This document shows positions 54,102 through 63,625 of a stretch of DNA of 64,000 nt, piece after piece; the first letter of the stretch is position 1, and each line of letters starts with the position of its first letter. Source of the stretch: Gammaproteobacteria bacterium 53_120_T64. GTDB lineage: Bacteria; Pseudomonadota; Gammaproteobacteria; Pseudomonadales; Porticoccaceae. The stretch covers positions 124,001-188,000 of the forward strand of contig MAAT01000028.1 of assembly GCA_002162815.1 (NCBI GenBank). The letters run 5' to 3'. The translations under genes were made by a program, and so were the position numbers. Below the pieces are notes generated by a model. It did no database searches, had not been told where the DNA came from, and saw nothing but the letters and a program-made list of their open reading frames with translations.

Positions 54102-55415
54102 GTGAACAGGTGTGACAAACAGCAAAGCAACAGCCAAGCACTGGGCTTTGCCGCCCTAATGACAATTGGCTGCCTAGGGGCACCACCGGCCTTCGCTCTC
54201 GAGGCTCTCGACCCCACCTACACCTTTAACGGCTTTGGCACCCTCGGTGCGGTTTACTCCGACGAAGACCAAGCGGACTACGTCTCCAGCTGGCTACTGC
54301 AACCCAATGGTGCCGGCCACACCAGTGAGTGGCATGGCGGTGTTGACAGCAAGCTCGGCGGACAATTGAACGTGCGCTTTAACGAGGCTTTTTCAGCGGT
54401 TCTACAGGTTGTCGTACAGCGCCAGGAGGACAACGCCTGGACACCCGAAATCGAGTGGGCCAATATCCAATACCGCTTTAATGACCAGTTTAGCCTGCGC
54501 CTGGGCCGCACGGTGCTGCCCAGCTTTATGGTTTCCGATACTCGCCTGGTCGGCTACGCCAACCCCTGGATACGCCCCCCGCAGGAGGTTTATCAGCTCA
54601 ACCCCTTGACCAACCTCGACGGTCTCGATCTGAGTTATGAGCTGGAGTTCGACAATGGCCACAATACCCTGCAATTGAATTTGGGCCAGAGCGACAGGGA
54701 CGTTGTACAAGATGGTGAAACTCGCGGGCGAAAAGGCCTCGTGATCAGTAATACCTTCGAATATGACTTCGCGACCTTACGCCTGATGTACATGCGCGCC
54801 AAGATTGACCTGAGTATAGACCTGACCGATGCTATCTTCGGCGCCTACACCACTCTTGGCGAGACGCTGAGCACAATGCCCGGCCAGGAGGGCAACGCCG
54901 CCACCGCCAGTGCCTTGGGCAGCCGCTACGCCATTGCCGATGACACCGTTGAACTCTACAGTGCCGGTATCAAACTCGAGCCCGGCAACTGGTTATTGAT
55001 GGGCGAATGGGGACGCGTTCCAGAAACGGGAGCCCTGGCCAATGTACAGGCGGGCTATGCCACCCTGGCCTACCACTTCCCCACCTTTATGCCTTTTATC
55101 ACTCTTGCCGAGGTCAACGGCGATACCCCGAGCGAATCCGGTGTCGCCACCACGGGTATGCCGGCGCCTCTCGCCGAGGAAGTGAACGCCCTCAATCAAG
55201 GCCTTAATCTCCTGTTATTTCAGGCCTCCGCCGCGCAAAAGTCGATCACCGCGGGGCTGCGCTGGGACTGCTACCCGGGCACCGCCATCAAACTACAGTA
55301 TCAACACATCGAGATTGATGATCACTCGCCCGGCCGCCTCGGCAATGTCCAGCCCGGCTTTACGCCCGGCGGCACCGTGAATGTCTTCAGCACCACCATC
55401 GACTTTGTTTTTTAA
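54102..55415 (+). CDS. Outer-membrane porin-like beta-barrel protein
   Basis: 437 aa. A signal peptide (cleavage after AFA, about residue 32) precedes a beta-barrel that begins FNGFGTLGAVYSDEDQADY and ends in FSTTIDFVF with the terminal Phe needed for barrel insertion. The blocks NIQYRFNDQFSLRLGRTVLPSFM and NPWIRPPQEVYQLNPL (read at about 125-170) recur in porins that accompany phosphate-binding-like proteins. The start is GTG or ATG near 54102 (GTGAACAGG), with AGGAATGACATC upstream. First gene of a three-gene unit. Confidence 0.83.
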   Translation: MNRCDKQQSNSQALGFAALMTIGCLGAPPAFALEALDPTYTFNGFGTLGAVYSDEDQADYVSSWLLQPNGAGHTSEWHGGVDSKLGGQLNVRFNEAFSAVLQVVVQRQEDNAWTPEIEWANIQYRFNDQFSLRLGRTVLPSFMVSDTRLVGYANPWIRPPQEVYQLNPLTNLDGLDLSYELEFDNGHNTLQLNLGQSDRDVVQDGETRGRKGLVISNTFEYDFATLRLMYMRAKIDLSIDLTDAIFGAYTTLGETLSTMPGQEGNAATASALGSRYAIADDTVELYSAGIKLEPGNWLLMGEWGRVPETGALANVQAGYATLAYHFPTFMPFITLAEVNGDTPSESGVATTGMPAPLAEEVNALNQGLNLLLFQASAAQKSITAGLRWDCYPGTAIKLQYQHIEIDDHSPGRLGNVQPGFTPGGTVNVFSTTIDFVF

Positions 55416-55424
55416 AGACGCAAT

Positions 55425-55862
55425 ATGAATTCTACTCAAGGCTGCAAACAACTGCTCCGGCTCGCGTTACTCGCGACCTGCCTTGCCGTGGCCAATGTCC
55501 AGGCTGAGGTGGTTGTCGTGGTCGCAGCCAACAGCCCGGTGAGCAGCATCAGCAGGAGCGACGTGGCAAAAATCTTTCTCGGTAAAAGTCGCCGCTTTGC
55601 CGATGGTTCACGGGCCATTCCCCTGAATCAGAGCGAAAGTAACACGGCGCGCGAAATTTTTTATCGCCAAGTCAGCGGAAAATCACCGGCACAGGTCAAG
55701 GCCCACTGGGCGAAGCTGATTTTTACCGGCCGTGGCCAACCGCCCAAAGAAGCTTCTAATAGCGCTAAAATCAAACAGCTACTGACAAAAAACACGGGCA
55801 ACATCTCCTATCTCAACCTCTCAGCGGTGGATGACTCCGTGAAAGTGCTGCCCTTAAAATAA
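55425..55862 (+). CDS. Small PstS-like periplasmic substrate-binding protein
   Basis: 145 aa. Signal peptide (cleavage after VQA, about residue 27), then one lobe of a phosphate-binding-type fold: SISRSDVAKIFLGKSRRFADG, then FYRQVSGKSPAQVKAHWAKL and GNISYLNL. It is about half a PstS. Similar small proteins lie beside porin and GGDEF genes and are thought to bind phosphate or another anion. It is 9 bp after the porin gene, and its stop shares a base with the next start (TAATG). Confidence 0.85.
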   Translation: MNSTQGCKQLLRLALLATCLAVANVQAEVVVVVAANSPVSSISRSDVAKIFLGKSRRFADGSRAIPLNQSESNTAREIFYRQVSGKSPAQVKAHWAKLIFTGRGQPPKEASNSAKIKQLLTKNTGNISYLNLSAVDDSVKVLPLK

Positions 55863-58198
55863 TGACAGCGCAAGTGAAGGGAGACGACGGGCAGCAACAA
55901 GCCCCTATCACACCACCCCGGGACGACGAGGGCCCGCCGTCGCTAACAAAGCTCCTAGGCAGCAGAATAAGCATTGTGCAGGGCATATTCCTGGCCATGG
56001 TCAGCGTCATCTTAATTGCCCTCTGGCTCACCACCTTACAATTAATCGAGAGCAGTTTTGCCGCTGCCAAAATCAACGCCTCCCGCGCCACAGGAGAGCT
56101 GGCTCACACCTATGAGGCACAAGTGGTGCGGGCGGTACGGGAAATCGATCAGGCCTTAAATGTGCTCAAGCGCAGCTATGAGTTTGATACCGATCAAGAG
56201 ATGCTCGCGCTAATAGACGACTGGGGGCTACTGCTCACCGACTTTCTGTTTGTCTCCAGCATTGCCGATGCCAAAGGCAATGTCACCAGTAGCACGCAAG
56301 CCATAGTAGGCACTAACATCGCTGACCAGGACTACTTTCGCGCCCAGGTGGAGAGCGACCAACTGGCCATCAGCCACGCCTGGCTAAACCCCGCCAGCAA
56401 AACCTGGAAACTCACCTTCAGCCGCAGAATAAACACCCCGGACGGAGCCTTCGCCGGTATCGCCTACACCTCGGTCGACGCCAGCTACTTTGTCAGCGGC
56501 TACGAAGATGCACAACTGGGTCAGCGAGGCGTGCTCGGCCTGATTGGTACCGACGGTGTATTTCGCGTGCGGCGCAGCGGCGAAAAGGTTGTCTCCGGGG
56601 AAAAAACAGATTACCGACAGCTGATTCCCGACGCAGAGGCCTTGGAAGAACAGGAGGTACGCCTTTTCAAGCACAGCTGGGATCAGGTGCAGCGCTATAC
56701 CCTGGCCACCCAGCTCTATGAATTCCCACTGGCGGTGATCCTAGGGCTCTCCGAAGAAGAACAATTACAGGCCAGCGTAGCACTGCGCCGGCTCTATCTG
56801 CAACGCGCGGGGGCAACCAGCGTCCTTATCTTGCTAATTGCCGGCCTGGTGTTTTACCTCAGCCGGCAGCTACAGCGCAGCCGGCAGCGCATTCTGGATG
56901 AGCAAGTCAGTCATGCCCAGCGGGTCGAATATTTGGCCTATCACGACGGCCTCACCGGCCTGCCCAACCGCAGCTATTTTAGCCAACTACTCAATCGTGG
57001 CATTGGTGAAGCCAAGCGCTATGAGCGCCGCTTCGCCCTACTGTTTCTCGACCTCGATCGCTTTAAAATCATTAACGACACCCTCGGCCACGACGCCGGT
57101 GACGAATTACTGATCGAAGTGGCGAAACGTTTGAACCAGGCCCTGCGCGAAACAGACACCGTGGCGCGACTCGGTGGCGACGAGTTCGTCGTGCTATTGC
57201 CGGAAATGAATGAGGAGGCACAACTGAGCGCGGTGGCCAGGAAAGTACTCAGCGCCGTGGGCCAACCCTTTCGACTCGCCGAGCAAGATTTACGCATTAC
57301 CGTGAGCATCGGTATCAGCGTCTTCCCCGGCGATGGCGAGGACGAACAAACCCTGCTTAAAAATGCCGATATCGCCATGTATCACGCCAAGGAGGGCGGT
57401 AAAAATAACTATGCCTTTTACTCCGAAGAACTGAATGCCGATTCCCTGGAAAGGCTGGCTCTGGAGTCGAGCCTGCGCCAAGCATTGGATGAAGATCAGT
57501 TTGTCTTGTTCTATCAGGAGAAACACGACATTCACAGCAATAAAATTACCGGTGCCGAAGCGCTATTGCGCTGGCAGCACCCCAACCTTGGCCTGGTTCT
57601 ACCCCATCAATTTCTGCCCCTCGCGGAGGAAACCGGCCTGATTATCCCCATCGGCAAATGGGTGCTGGAGACTGCTTGCCACCAGGCCGTCGACTGGATC
57701 GCGCAGGGGCAGGCCCCGCGCTGTGTCTCGATCAACCTGACGGCGCGCCAGTTTACCGACGCCCACCTACTGGGCGATATCCGCGAAGCCCTGCAAAGCA
57801 CCGGCCTCGACCCCCAGCTGCTCGAACTGGAAATTAGCGAAAACCTCCTGCTCAGTGACTTTGACCGGGGGCTAGATATTCTGCACCACATCAAAGCACT
57901 GGGGGTACGCATTGCCATTGGCAACTTTGGCACCGGCTACACCTCGCTATCGACCCTGGAAACATTCCAGTTTGACACCCTAAAAATTGATGGCTCGGTG
58001 ATTCGCGATGTCACCCGAGAAGACTCCGATCGCCAACTCACCGAGGCCATCATCGCCGTTGGTCGAGCGATGGCGATGACTATTGTCGCCGAGGGCGTCG
58101 AGACTCGCGAGCAGGCCGAGTTTCTGCTGAATAGTTCCTGCGATCAAGTACAGGGCTTTTATTACGACAAGCCCAGCCCCAGCAAACGTCTCAATTAA
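55862..58198 (+). CDS. dCache-GGDEF-EAL c-di-GMP protein with degenerate EAL
   Basis: 778 aa. Membrane segment (about 38-62), periplasmic dCache sensor (about 65-315), second segment (about 318-340), GGDEF (about 355-520) and EAL (about 535-775). GGDEF is complete (RLGGDEF, G438-F442) with an RxxD inhibitory site R429-D432. EAL has EALLRW, INLTARQF, ELEISE, LKID and AEGVET, but the metal-binding DDFGTG reads GNFGTG (G687, N688), so hydrolysis of c-di-GMP is doubtful. The likely output is c-di-GMP synthesis controlled by the periplasmic sensor. It is translationally coupled to the PstS-like gene, which may deliver the ligand. Confidence 0.92.
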   Translation: MTAQVKGDDGQQQAPITPPRDDEGPPSLTKLLGSRISIVQGIFLAMVSVILIALWLTTLQLIESSFAAAKINASRATGELAHTYEAQVVRAVREIDQALNVLKRSYEFDTDQEMLALIDDWGLLLTDFLFVSSIADAKGNVTSSTQAIVGTNIADQDYFRAQVESDQLAISHAWLNPASKTWKLTFSRRINTPDGAFAGIAYTSVDASYFVSGYEDAQLGQRGVLGLIGTDGVFRVRRSGEKVVSGEKTDYRQLIPDAEALEEQEVRLFKHSWDQVQRYTLATQLYEFPLAVILGLSEEEQLQASVALRRLYLQRAGATSVLILLIAGLVFYLSRQLQRSRQRILDEQVSHAQRVEYLAYHDGLTGLPNRSYFSQLLNRGIGEAKRYERRFALLFLDLDRFKIINDTLGHDAGDELLIEVAKRLNQALRETDTVARLGGDEFVVLLPEMNEEAQLSAVARKVLSAVGQPFRLAEQDLRITVSIGISVFPGDGEDEQTLLKNADIAMYHAKEGGKNNYAFYSEELNADSLERLALESSLRQALDEDQFVLFYQEKHDIHSNKITGAEALLRWQHPNLGLVLPHQFLPLAEETGLIIPIGKWVLETACHQAVDWIAQGQAPRCVSINLTARQFTDAHLLGDIREALQSTGLDPQLLELEISENLLLSDFDRGLDILHHIKALGVRIAIGNFGTGYTSLSTLETFQFDTLKIDGSVIRDVTREDSDRQLTEAIIAVGRAMAMTIVAEGVETREQAEFLLNSSCDQVQGFYYDKPSPSKRLN

Positions 58199-58199
58199 A

Positions 58200-58215
58200 G
58201 ACCACGCCCGTGGTC
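58200..58215. terminator. Weak hairpin between converging genes
   Basis: GACCAC (58200-58205) and GTGGTC (58210-58215) enclose GCCC. It lies between the GGDEF-EAL stop and the RND exporter stop. Neither side has a good T run, so terminator function is only possible. Confidence 0.3.
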
Positions 58216-58221
58216 AACAGC

Positions 58222-60777
58222 CTATTTACCCAGGGGCCGAGTCAGCAATATTAACTTCGGCAACAGGGTTTGCGAGGCCAGTAACGCCGTCAACATTGCC
58301 AGGCCGGTCAAAAAGCCAAAGTACACCGAGGGCATAAAGTTGGACAGGGCGAGGATGGAAAAGCCGACGATAATCACGATTGAGGTGTAATACATCGCCA
58401 CACCAATGGACTCGTGGCTGCGGTGCATGCTGGCCACGTAGTCCCGATCCTTGGCGAACTCTTCACGAAAGCGATAAATATAGTGCAGGGTATCGTCGAC
58501 GCCGATGCCGACGGTGATCGAGGCGATGGTAATGGTCATCATATCGAGGGGAATACCGGCCCAGCCCATCACCCCCAGTACCACGCAGGCCGCGAGAATA
58601 TTCGGGAAGATGGCGATAAAGGCAATCAGCAGCGAGCGGAACAAGACCACGAACATCAGCATAATGCCGAGAAATACCGCGCCCAGGGTGACAATTTGCG
58701 AGTGAAACAGGCTTTGCAGCATATTGTTATAGAGCACCATCAAACCCGAGAGGCGAAATTGCTCCGGCGCCAAGCCCACCTCGTCGATCAGAAAGCTGTT
58801 GATCTCCTCGAGTAATTGCTGGCGATTGAGGGTCGCGCCACTCTCCACGGTGCGCATGGTCAAGCGGGTTTCATCGCTGACATCATCGAGATAGGGCGCC
58901 AACAGGAAGCTGTTCATTTCCGCCGACAAGCCCTTGCGCATTACCGCCAGTTCAAAATCATTCATGCGATGGCCGGTGAGGTCATTGGCGACATGGAAGG
59001 CGGTGACCAAAGAGTCGATACGGCCGATCTCGTCCATATCATCGAGATAGGTGGTGATTTGCTCGAGCTCTTCGAGCCCGCTACGGCTAAACCAGTAGCT
59101 GGGTTGTTGCTGATTGGGGTCCGCCTCGCCAAATACATCGTCACCAAAGGGATCGTCTTCGAAGGGGTCTTCGGCAAAGGGATCGCTGTCAAAAGGGTCT
59201 GCCTCAGCAAAGGGGTCGTCGCCCTCCGGCACACCCAGCGTCAGGGGAATGGCGGCGCTGGCCGGTGCCTGAATAATAATATCCAGCGGCGTGGTACCCC
59301 CCAGTTTCTGATCGATAATCGACAGACCCTGATAGATTTCGGTGTGCTCTTTGAAGTAGTCGATAAAGCGGTTATCAACCTGCAACTTACTGATACCCAG
59401 CACCGAAATAACGCTGACCACCAGTGATAGCATCAAGACCAGGTTGCCGTGGCGCTCGGTAAAGTTAGAAAAATGCGCCGGCAACCGCCCACCCTGACTG
59501 CCCCTCTGCACCACCTTCGCCTTGCCCAGTACCAGCATACCAGCGGGAATCACCAGAAAGCCCAGCACCAGGGAGACGGCCAAACCAATGGTCATCATCC
59601 AGCCAAAATCGATCACCGGGCGGATACCACTCACCACCAGTGAGGCGAAGGCGACGATGGTCGTCAACACCGTATAAATACAGGGCCGCGCCATGAAATT
59701 GACCATCTCGCGCACCAGCTCCAGTTGGCTGGCCTCGGGCTTGTCATGGTGCAGTTCGCGATAGCGCACGATCAGGTGAATGGTCAGTGCCATGGTCAAC
59801 ACCAACAACAGGGCGACAAAGTTGGAAGAGATCACCGTTAAACGCCAGTCGATCCAGCTCAGCCAACCGAGCATCATTACAATCACAAAACCACAGGTCG
59901 CGAGGGGCAACACCACCCAGCGCAACTGGCGAAAAATGACCGCCAGGGTGAGGACGATAAACAGGGTGATGCCGGCGCCAAACACCTCGAGATCACTGCG
60001 AATAAAGTCCACCATGTCGGCGGTAATCATGCTCGGGCCACCGAGAAAAATTTGCGCGCGGCCACGGTAGTTATCCATCAAGCTGCGCACCGCTTTGACC
60101 CGGGCTTTTTCAACCTCGGCGCGCTGCGTGCGGTAATCCAGAAAGGCCTGACTAAGGGTTGCCAACTGCAGGGTTTCCGCCTCGCTCAAGCCCTCGGCCT
60201 TACGCTTGTAGCGTAGGGCGTCGCGGCCACGCACCAATTCAATATAGCGCGCGTCGACCTTAATGGCCGCCAGTAGCGCGGTGGTCTGGCCCTCGGGGCC
60301 GAGAATCAACTTCCGATACACCGGGCTGTTGAGAAACTCCTGTTTCGCCATCTCGCGGTCGACACCCCGGGTCAGCAGGGTGCGCGGGGTTTCCTGTAAC
60401 TGGCTGACCGGGACTTTCGGGCTGTACAACAGGGGCACATTGATCATCGACAAGACATTCACCACCTCATCGATGTGTTTGAGGTCTTCCGTCAACTCGG
60501 TGAGTGTGGCGAGGCTTTGGTCGGAAAATAAGTCATCGCCGGGCAGCGGACTATAGGTCACCACCAAAAAGTCACCGCTGCCGTAGCGCTCATTTATTTC
60601 GCGAAAGTAGTCGAGGTCGTTATCGTTTTCCAGGGTCAGGGAGTCGGCGGAGGCGTCGAGCTTAAAATTGGGCAGGCCCAGGGCCAATGCCACCGTAACC
60701 AGCAACACCAGTAACAGCACCCGCTTTGGATGGAGCAGTACAATGCGCTCGTAGGCGTGAAGTAGGCGTTCAGACAT
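58222..60777 (-). CDS. RND/MMPL-family exporter with acidic DPF-repeat loop
   Basis: 851 aa with about 12 membrane segments in the RND order: one N-terminal (about 18-36), a first periplasmic loop (about 40-255), five segments (about 260-440), a second loop (about 460-690) and a last group to the C-terminus. Two SSD/MMPL halves are visible. Such HAE3-like exporters move hydrophobic compounds such as sterols, lipids or hopanoids. Within the second loop (about 517-557) DPF occurs five times in a run of Asp, Glu and Gly. Substrate unknown. It converges with the GGDEF-EAL gene. Confidence 0.9.
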   Translation of the reverse strand: MSERLLHAYERIVLLHPKRVLLLVLLVTVALALGLPNFKLDASADSLTLENDNDLDYFREINERYGSGDFLVVTYSPLPGDDLFSDQSLATLTELTEDLKHIDEVVNVLSMINVPLLYSPKVPVSQLQETPRTLLTRGVDREMAKQEFLNSPVYRKLILGPEGQTTALLAAIKVDARYIELVRGRDALRYKRKAEGLSEAETLQLATLSQAFLDYRTQRAEVEKARVKAVRSLMDNYRGRAQIFLGGPSMITADMVDFIRSDLEVFGAGITLFIVLTLAVIFRQLRWVVLPLATCGFVIVMMLGWLSWIDWRLTVISSNFVALLLVLTMALTIHLIVRYRELHHDKPEASQLELVREMVNFMARPCIYTVLTTIVAFASLVVSGIRPVIDFGWMMTIGLAVSLVLGFLVIPAGMLVLGKAKVVQRGSQGGRLPAHFSNFTERHGNLVLMLSLVVSVISVLGISKLQVDNRFIDYFKEHTEIYQGLSIIDQKLGGTTPLDIIIQAPASAAIPLTLGVPEGDDPFAEADPFDSDPFAEDPFEDDPFGDDVFGEADPNQQQPSYWFSRSGLEELEQITTYLDDMDEIGRIDSLVTAFHVANDLTGHRMNDFELAVMRKGLSAEMNSFLLAPYLDDVSDETRLTMRTVESGATLNRQQLLEEINSFLIDEVGLAPEQFRLSGLMVLYNNMLQSLFHSQIVTLGAVFLGIMLMFVVLFRSLLIAFIAIFPNILAACVVLGVMGWAGIPLDMMTITIASITVGIGVDDTLHYIYRFREEFAKDRDYVASMHRSHESIGVAMYYTSIVIIVGFSILALSNFMPSVYFGFLTGLAMLTALLASQTLLPKLILLTRPLGK

Positions 60778-60963
60778 GTCTTTCCCTTATGTTACTGGCG
60801 AGCGACCCAATAGCCGCTTCAAACAAAAGCCTCCATTATGCCTAAGCTGTCAAAGAACTGCCTTTATTCTGCGCGCTGTACCTGTAGCCACCGTCAGCGG
60901 CATTCCCTTTTGGCGGCACTCGGGTACAGTAACAAGCCCTTGTTCACTGCACAGAGCCCAGCC

Positions 60964-61920
60964 ATGGCAACCTTAAAGGGCGTTATTCTCGACCGCGACT
61001 CCCTGCACCCCGACGACCTCGACCTGCGTCCGCTATTGGATATCATCGCCGTCGACTGGCACAGCTACGCCAATACCACGGCCAGCCAAACCGCGCAGCG
61101 CATTGCCGACGCCGATATTGTACTGAGCAACAAAGTGCTACTGGGTGCAGCGGAAATCGGCGCTGCCAGCCGCTTAAAATACATCGGTGTGCTGGCCACC
61201 GGCACCAATATTGTCGACCACCCTGCGGCACAACAACGACAGATCACGGTCAACAATTGCACGGCCTACGGTACAGCATCGGTGGTGCAACACACCTGGG
61301 CGCTGATCCTCTCACTCAGCACACAACTGCAGGCCTATCACCGGGTGGCCCGCGAGAGCTGGGGCCAGAGCCCATTTTTTTCGGTACTCGACCACTCCAT
61401 CACCGAACTCGCGGGCAAGACCCTCGGCATTGTCGGTTACGGCGAACTCGGTCGCGGCGTCGCCAATGTCGGTCGCGCTTTCGGTATGGACATCGTTAGC
61501 GCCACGATCCCGGGTTGGCAGTCAACAAGCCACGACGCCACGCCCCGGCTACCGCTGGCACAATTTTTAGCCAACGTCGATGTCCTCAGCCTACACTGCC
61601 CTCTCAGCGAGCAAACCCACAATCTGATTGCTGAGGCCGAACTCCAACAAATGAAAACCAGCGCCCTGCTGATCAACTGCGCCCGAGGCGGCATTGTTAA
61701 CGAAACGGCTCTGGCCGAGGCCCTACGACAGGGCCGCATTGCCGGCGCCGGTGTCGATGTGCTGACCCGCGAACCGCCCCACGACGGCAACCCACTACTG
61801 GCAGCCGACATCGCCAATCTTATTATCACGCCGCATTGTGCCTGGGGTTCCCGAGAGGCCCGTCAGCGGCTGGTCGTGCAGGCAGCGGACAAACTTGCAA
61901 CATTTATTGAGGCTGTCTAG
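60964..61920 (+). CDS. hprA: D-2-hydroxyacid dehydrogenase (glycerate dehydrogenase-like)
   Basis: 318 aa. The NAD-binding motif GYGELGRGVANVGRAFG and the catalytic set Arg (NCARGGIVNE), Glu (DVLTREPP) and His (ITPHCAW) are complete. Sequence and length fit hydroxypyruvate reductase/glycerate dehydrogenase, which makes D-glycerate from hydroxypyruvate. I start at ATG 60964 (MATLKGVILD); upstream in-frame methionine at 60838 gives a non-homologous leader. The symbol is by family resemblance. Confidence 0.88.
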   Translation: MATLKGVILDRDSLHPDDLDLRPLLDIIAVDWHSYANTTASQTAQRIADADIVLSNKVLLGAAEIGAASRLKYIGVLATGTNIVDHPAAQQRQITVNNCTAYGTASVVQHTWALILSLSTQLQAYHRVARESWGQSPFFSVLDHSITELAGKTLGIVGYGELGRGVANVGRAFGMDIVSATIPGWQSTSHDATPRLPLAQFLANVDVLSLHCPLSEQTHNLIAEAELQQMKTSALLINCARGGIVNETALAEALRQGRIAGAGVDVLTREPPHDGNPLLAADIANLIITPHCAWGSREARQRLVVQAADKLATFIEAV

Positions 61921-62077
61921 AGGCAAAGCCAATAAAATCAAACACCTCCAGTTTTTGCGACAAGCCACTAAAAATTTGCTATCGATCCTGTATTCAAAGA
62001 GACGATTTTGTAACCATAGCCACAGATAAAAGCTTGAGGCAGATGGCCTCGCGAATGTGTTCATAGGGAAAAGCAGT

Positions 62078-62980
62078 ATGTCAGACGTCAACGCAATTGG
62101 TTTTGAATTTATTCAAACACTGAGCGATGAGCTATCCAAGGGCCAGGTCAAACTGCCGGCGTTCCCCGAGGTCGCAATGCGTATCAAGGGCGCCCTCGAA
62201 GACCCCAATATGTCGACCCAGCAAATTGCCAAACTGGTGGTTTCCGACCCGGTTTTTTCTGCGCGTTTACTGAAAGTTGCCAATTCGGCGGCCCTTAATG
62301 TCAGCGGCAACCAGATCAAAGATATCCCCACCGCCATTACCCGCATGGGCTTCAAGATGGCCCACAGCATCGCCGTCTCCATCGCCATGGACCAGGTGAT
62401 GAACGCACCGGCCAACCCCGCGCTGGCCTCACAATTCCATAAACTCTGGCAGCACAGCGTCACCGTGGCGGCACTGTGCTTTGTGATCAGTAAAAAACAA
62501 GCGCGCCACCCCAACCTCAAGAAAAACAGAATCAACCCCGATGAGGCCATGCTCGCCGGGCTGATGCACGATATCGGTAAGACCTATATTCTGACCCGTG
62601 CCGAGAGCTACCCCGCATTAATTAAGGACCCAGAGGCTCTCGAGCGAGTGATGTCTGACTGGCACACCGGTATCGGCAGCGCCATCATTGAGAACTGGGA
62701 GTTTGACGAGGCAATGATGAATGTCGCCGACGAACACGAGCTCTACGACCGCGAACCCTTTATAGCGGGTCATGCCACCGACCTCACCGATGTCGTTCTT
62801 ACTGCCAACTTAATGGCCCATCTTATTGAAGAGGGCGATGAGGGCAACGAGGAGGAGCATCTTGCCGAGTGGCTACAAATTCCCGCCTTTGAACGCCTCG
62901 GCTTAGATGCCGAAGCGATTAGCGAGATCAAGGACAGTTCCAGGGAAGAGATCGACTCGATTGTTTCAGCTCTGGGCTAG
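62078..62980 (+). CDS. HDOD-domain signalling protein
   Basis: 300 aa, mostly one HDOD domain (about 20-220). LPAFPEVAMRIKGALEDPN opens it, PVFSARLLKVANSAALN follows, and MLAGLMHDIGKTYIL retains an HD pair. HDOD proteins usually lack phosphohydrolase activity and act in stress, motility or c-di-GMP signalling by contacting partners. The ATG at 62078 has AGGGAAAAG upstream. The tail is acidic (EEGDEGNEEEH). Confidence 0.9.
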   Translation: MSDVNAIGFEFIQTLSDELSKGQVKLPAFPEVAMRIKGALEDPNMSTQQIAKLVVSDPVFSARLLKVANSAALNVSGNQIKDIPTAITRMGFKMAHSIAVSIAMDQVMNAPANPALASQFHKLWQHSVTVAALCFVISKKQARHPNLKKNRINPDEAMLAGLMHDIGKTYILTRAESYPALIKDPEALERVMSDWHTGIGSAIIENWEFDEAMMNVADEHELYDREPFIAGHATDLTDVVLTANLMAHLIEEGDEGNEEEHLAEWLQIPAFERLGLDAEAISEIKDSSREEIDSIVSALG

Positions 62981-63039
62981 CGTCACGCAGTCATTGCGGC
63001 TCCGGCCAGCGCCATTACGTAAGCGCTGATAAGCGGCCC

Positions 63040-63543
63040 CTAAACCGGGAGCCCTGACCTCGACGCTAATGGTGTCAGTACATCGCCAACACGAATCACC
63101 CCACCCTCAACAATATCCGCCCTCAAGCCACCTCTACCGACGAGAGCTGCCATGACCCCGGGGCGGGTCAGTTGTTCGAGATGAGGGCAGGGCTCACAAC
63201 GGCGTACGCCGTATAAAACCACCTCCCCCAGCCGTAGAAACCGCCCCACCAAGGCGTTCATCTCGAGCCCTCGAGTGACAATATTGCGCCGCGCCTGAGC
63301 CCCAGTAATGGCACAACTCGCGGCTAGGGCTGCCAGTACTTCGGCCTCGATCAAGGTGACATCCCGGCCCTGCCCCGGCCAGTGGGAAAAACTGCCGCGC
63401 CGATAACAATAGCGGTCGCCCTCGAGGCCTCGACCCACCAGCGCCGTGACCTGAACCCTGCTGACCAGCGGTTCGCGGGCTCTAGACGCGATAAAAAGAC
63501 CTTCGACACGGGCCTTAATCACCTTAGACGAGATCTCGCTCAT
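63040..63543 (-). CDS. MOSC-domain protein
   Basis: 167 aa, one MOSC (molybdenum cofactor sulfurase C-terminal) domain. RGLEGDRYCYRRGSFSHWPGQGRDVTLIE is the opening block (about 34-62), and GVRRCEPCPHLEQL holds the conserved Cys. The family handles sulfur for molybdenum cofactor enzymes or reduces N-hydroxylated compounds. The ATG is at 63543; it diverges from the next gene. Confidence 0.9.
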   Translation of the reverse strand: MSEISSKVIKARVEGLFIASRAREPLVSRVQVTALVGRGLEGDRYCYRRGSFSHWPGQGRDVTLIEAEVLAALAASCAITGAQARRNIVTRGLEMNALVGRFLRLGEVVLYGVRRCEPCPHLEQLTRPGVMAALVGRGGLRADIVEGGVIRVGDVLTPLASRSGLPV

Positions 63544-63625
63544 AAAAACCCCATGGTTTATCGTTAATCACCTGACATAATCCCCTCTAGTGATAAGTAC
63601 AAGAATAATTGCCAAGGATGACATC

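Noticed and set aside
58200-58215. Bidirectional terminator between converging genes
   Set aside because: The stem is only 6 bp and lacks a T run on either side; kept only as a low-confidence feature.
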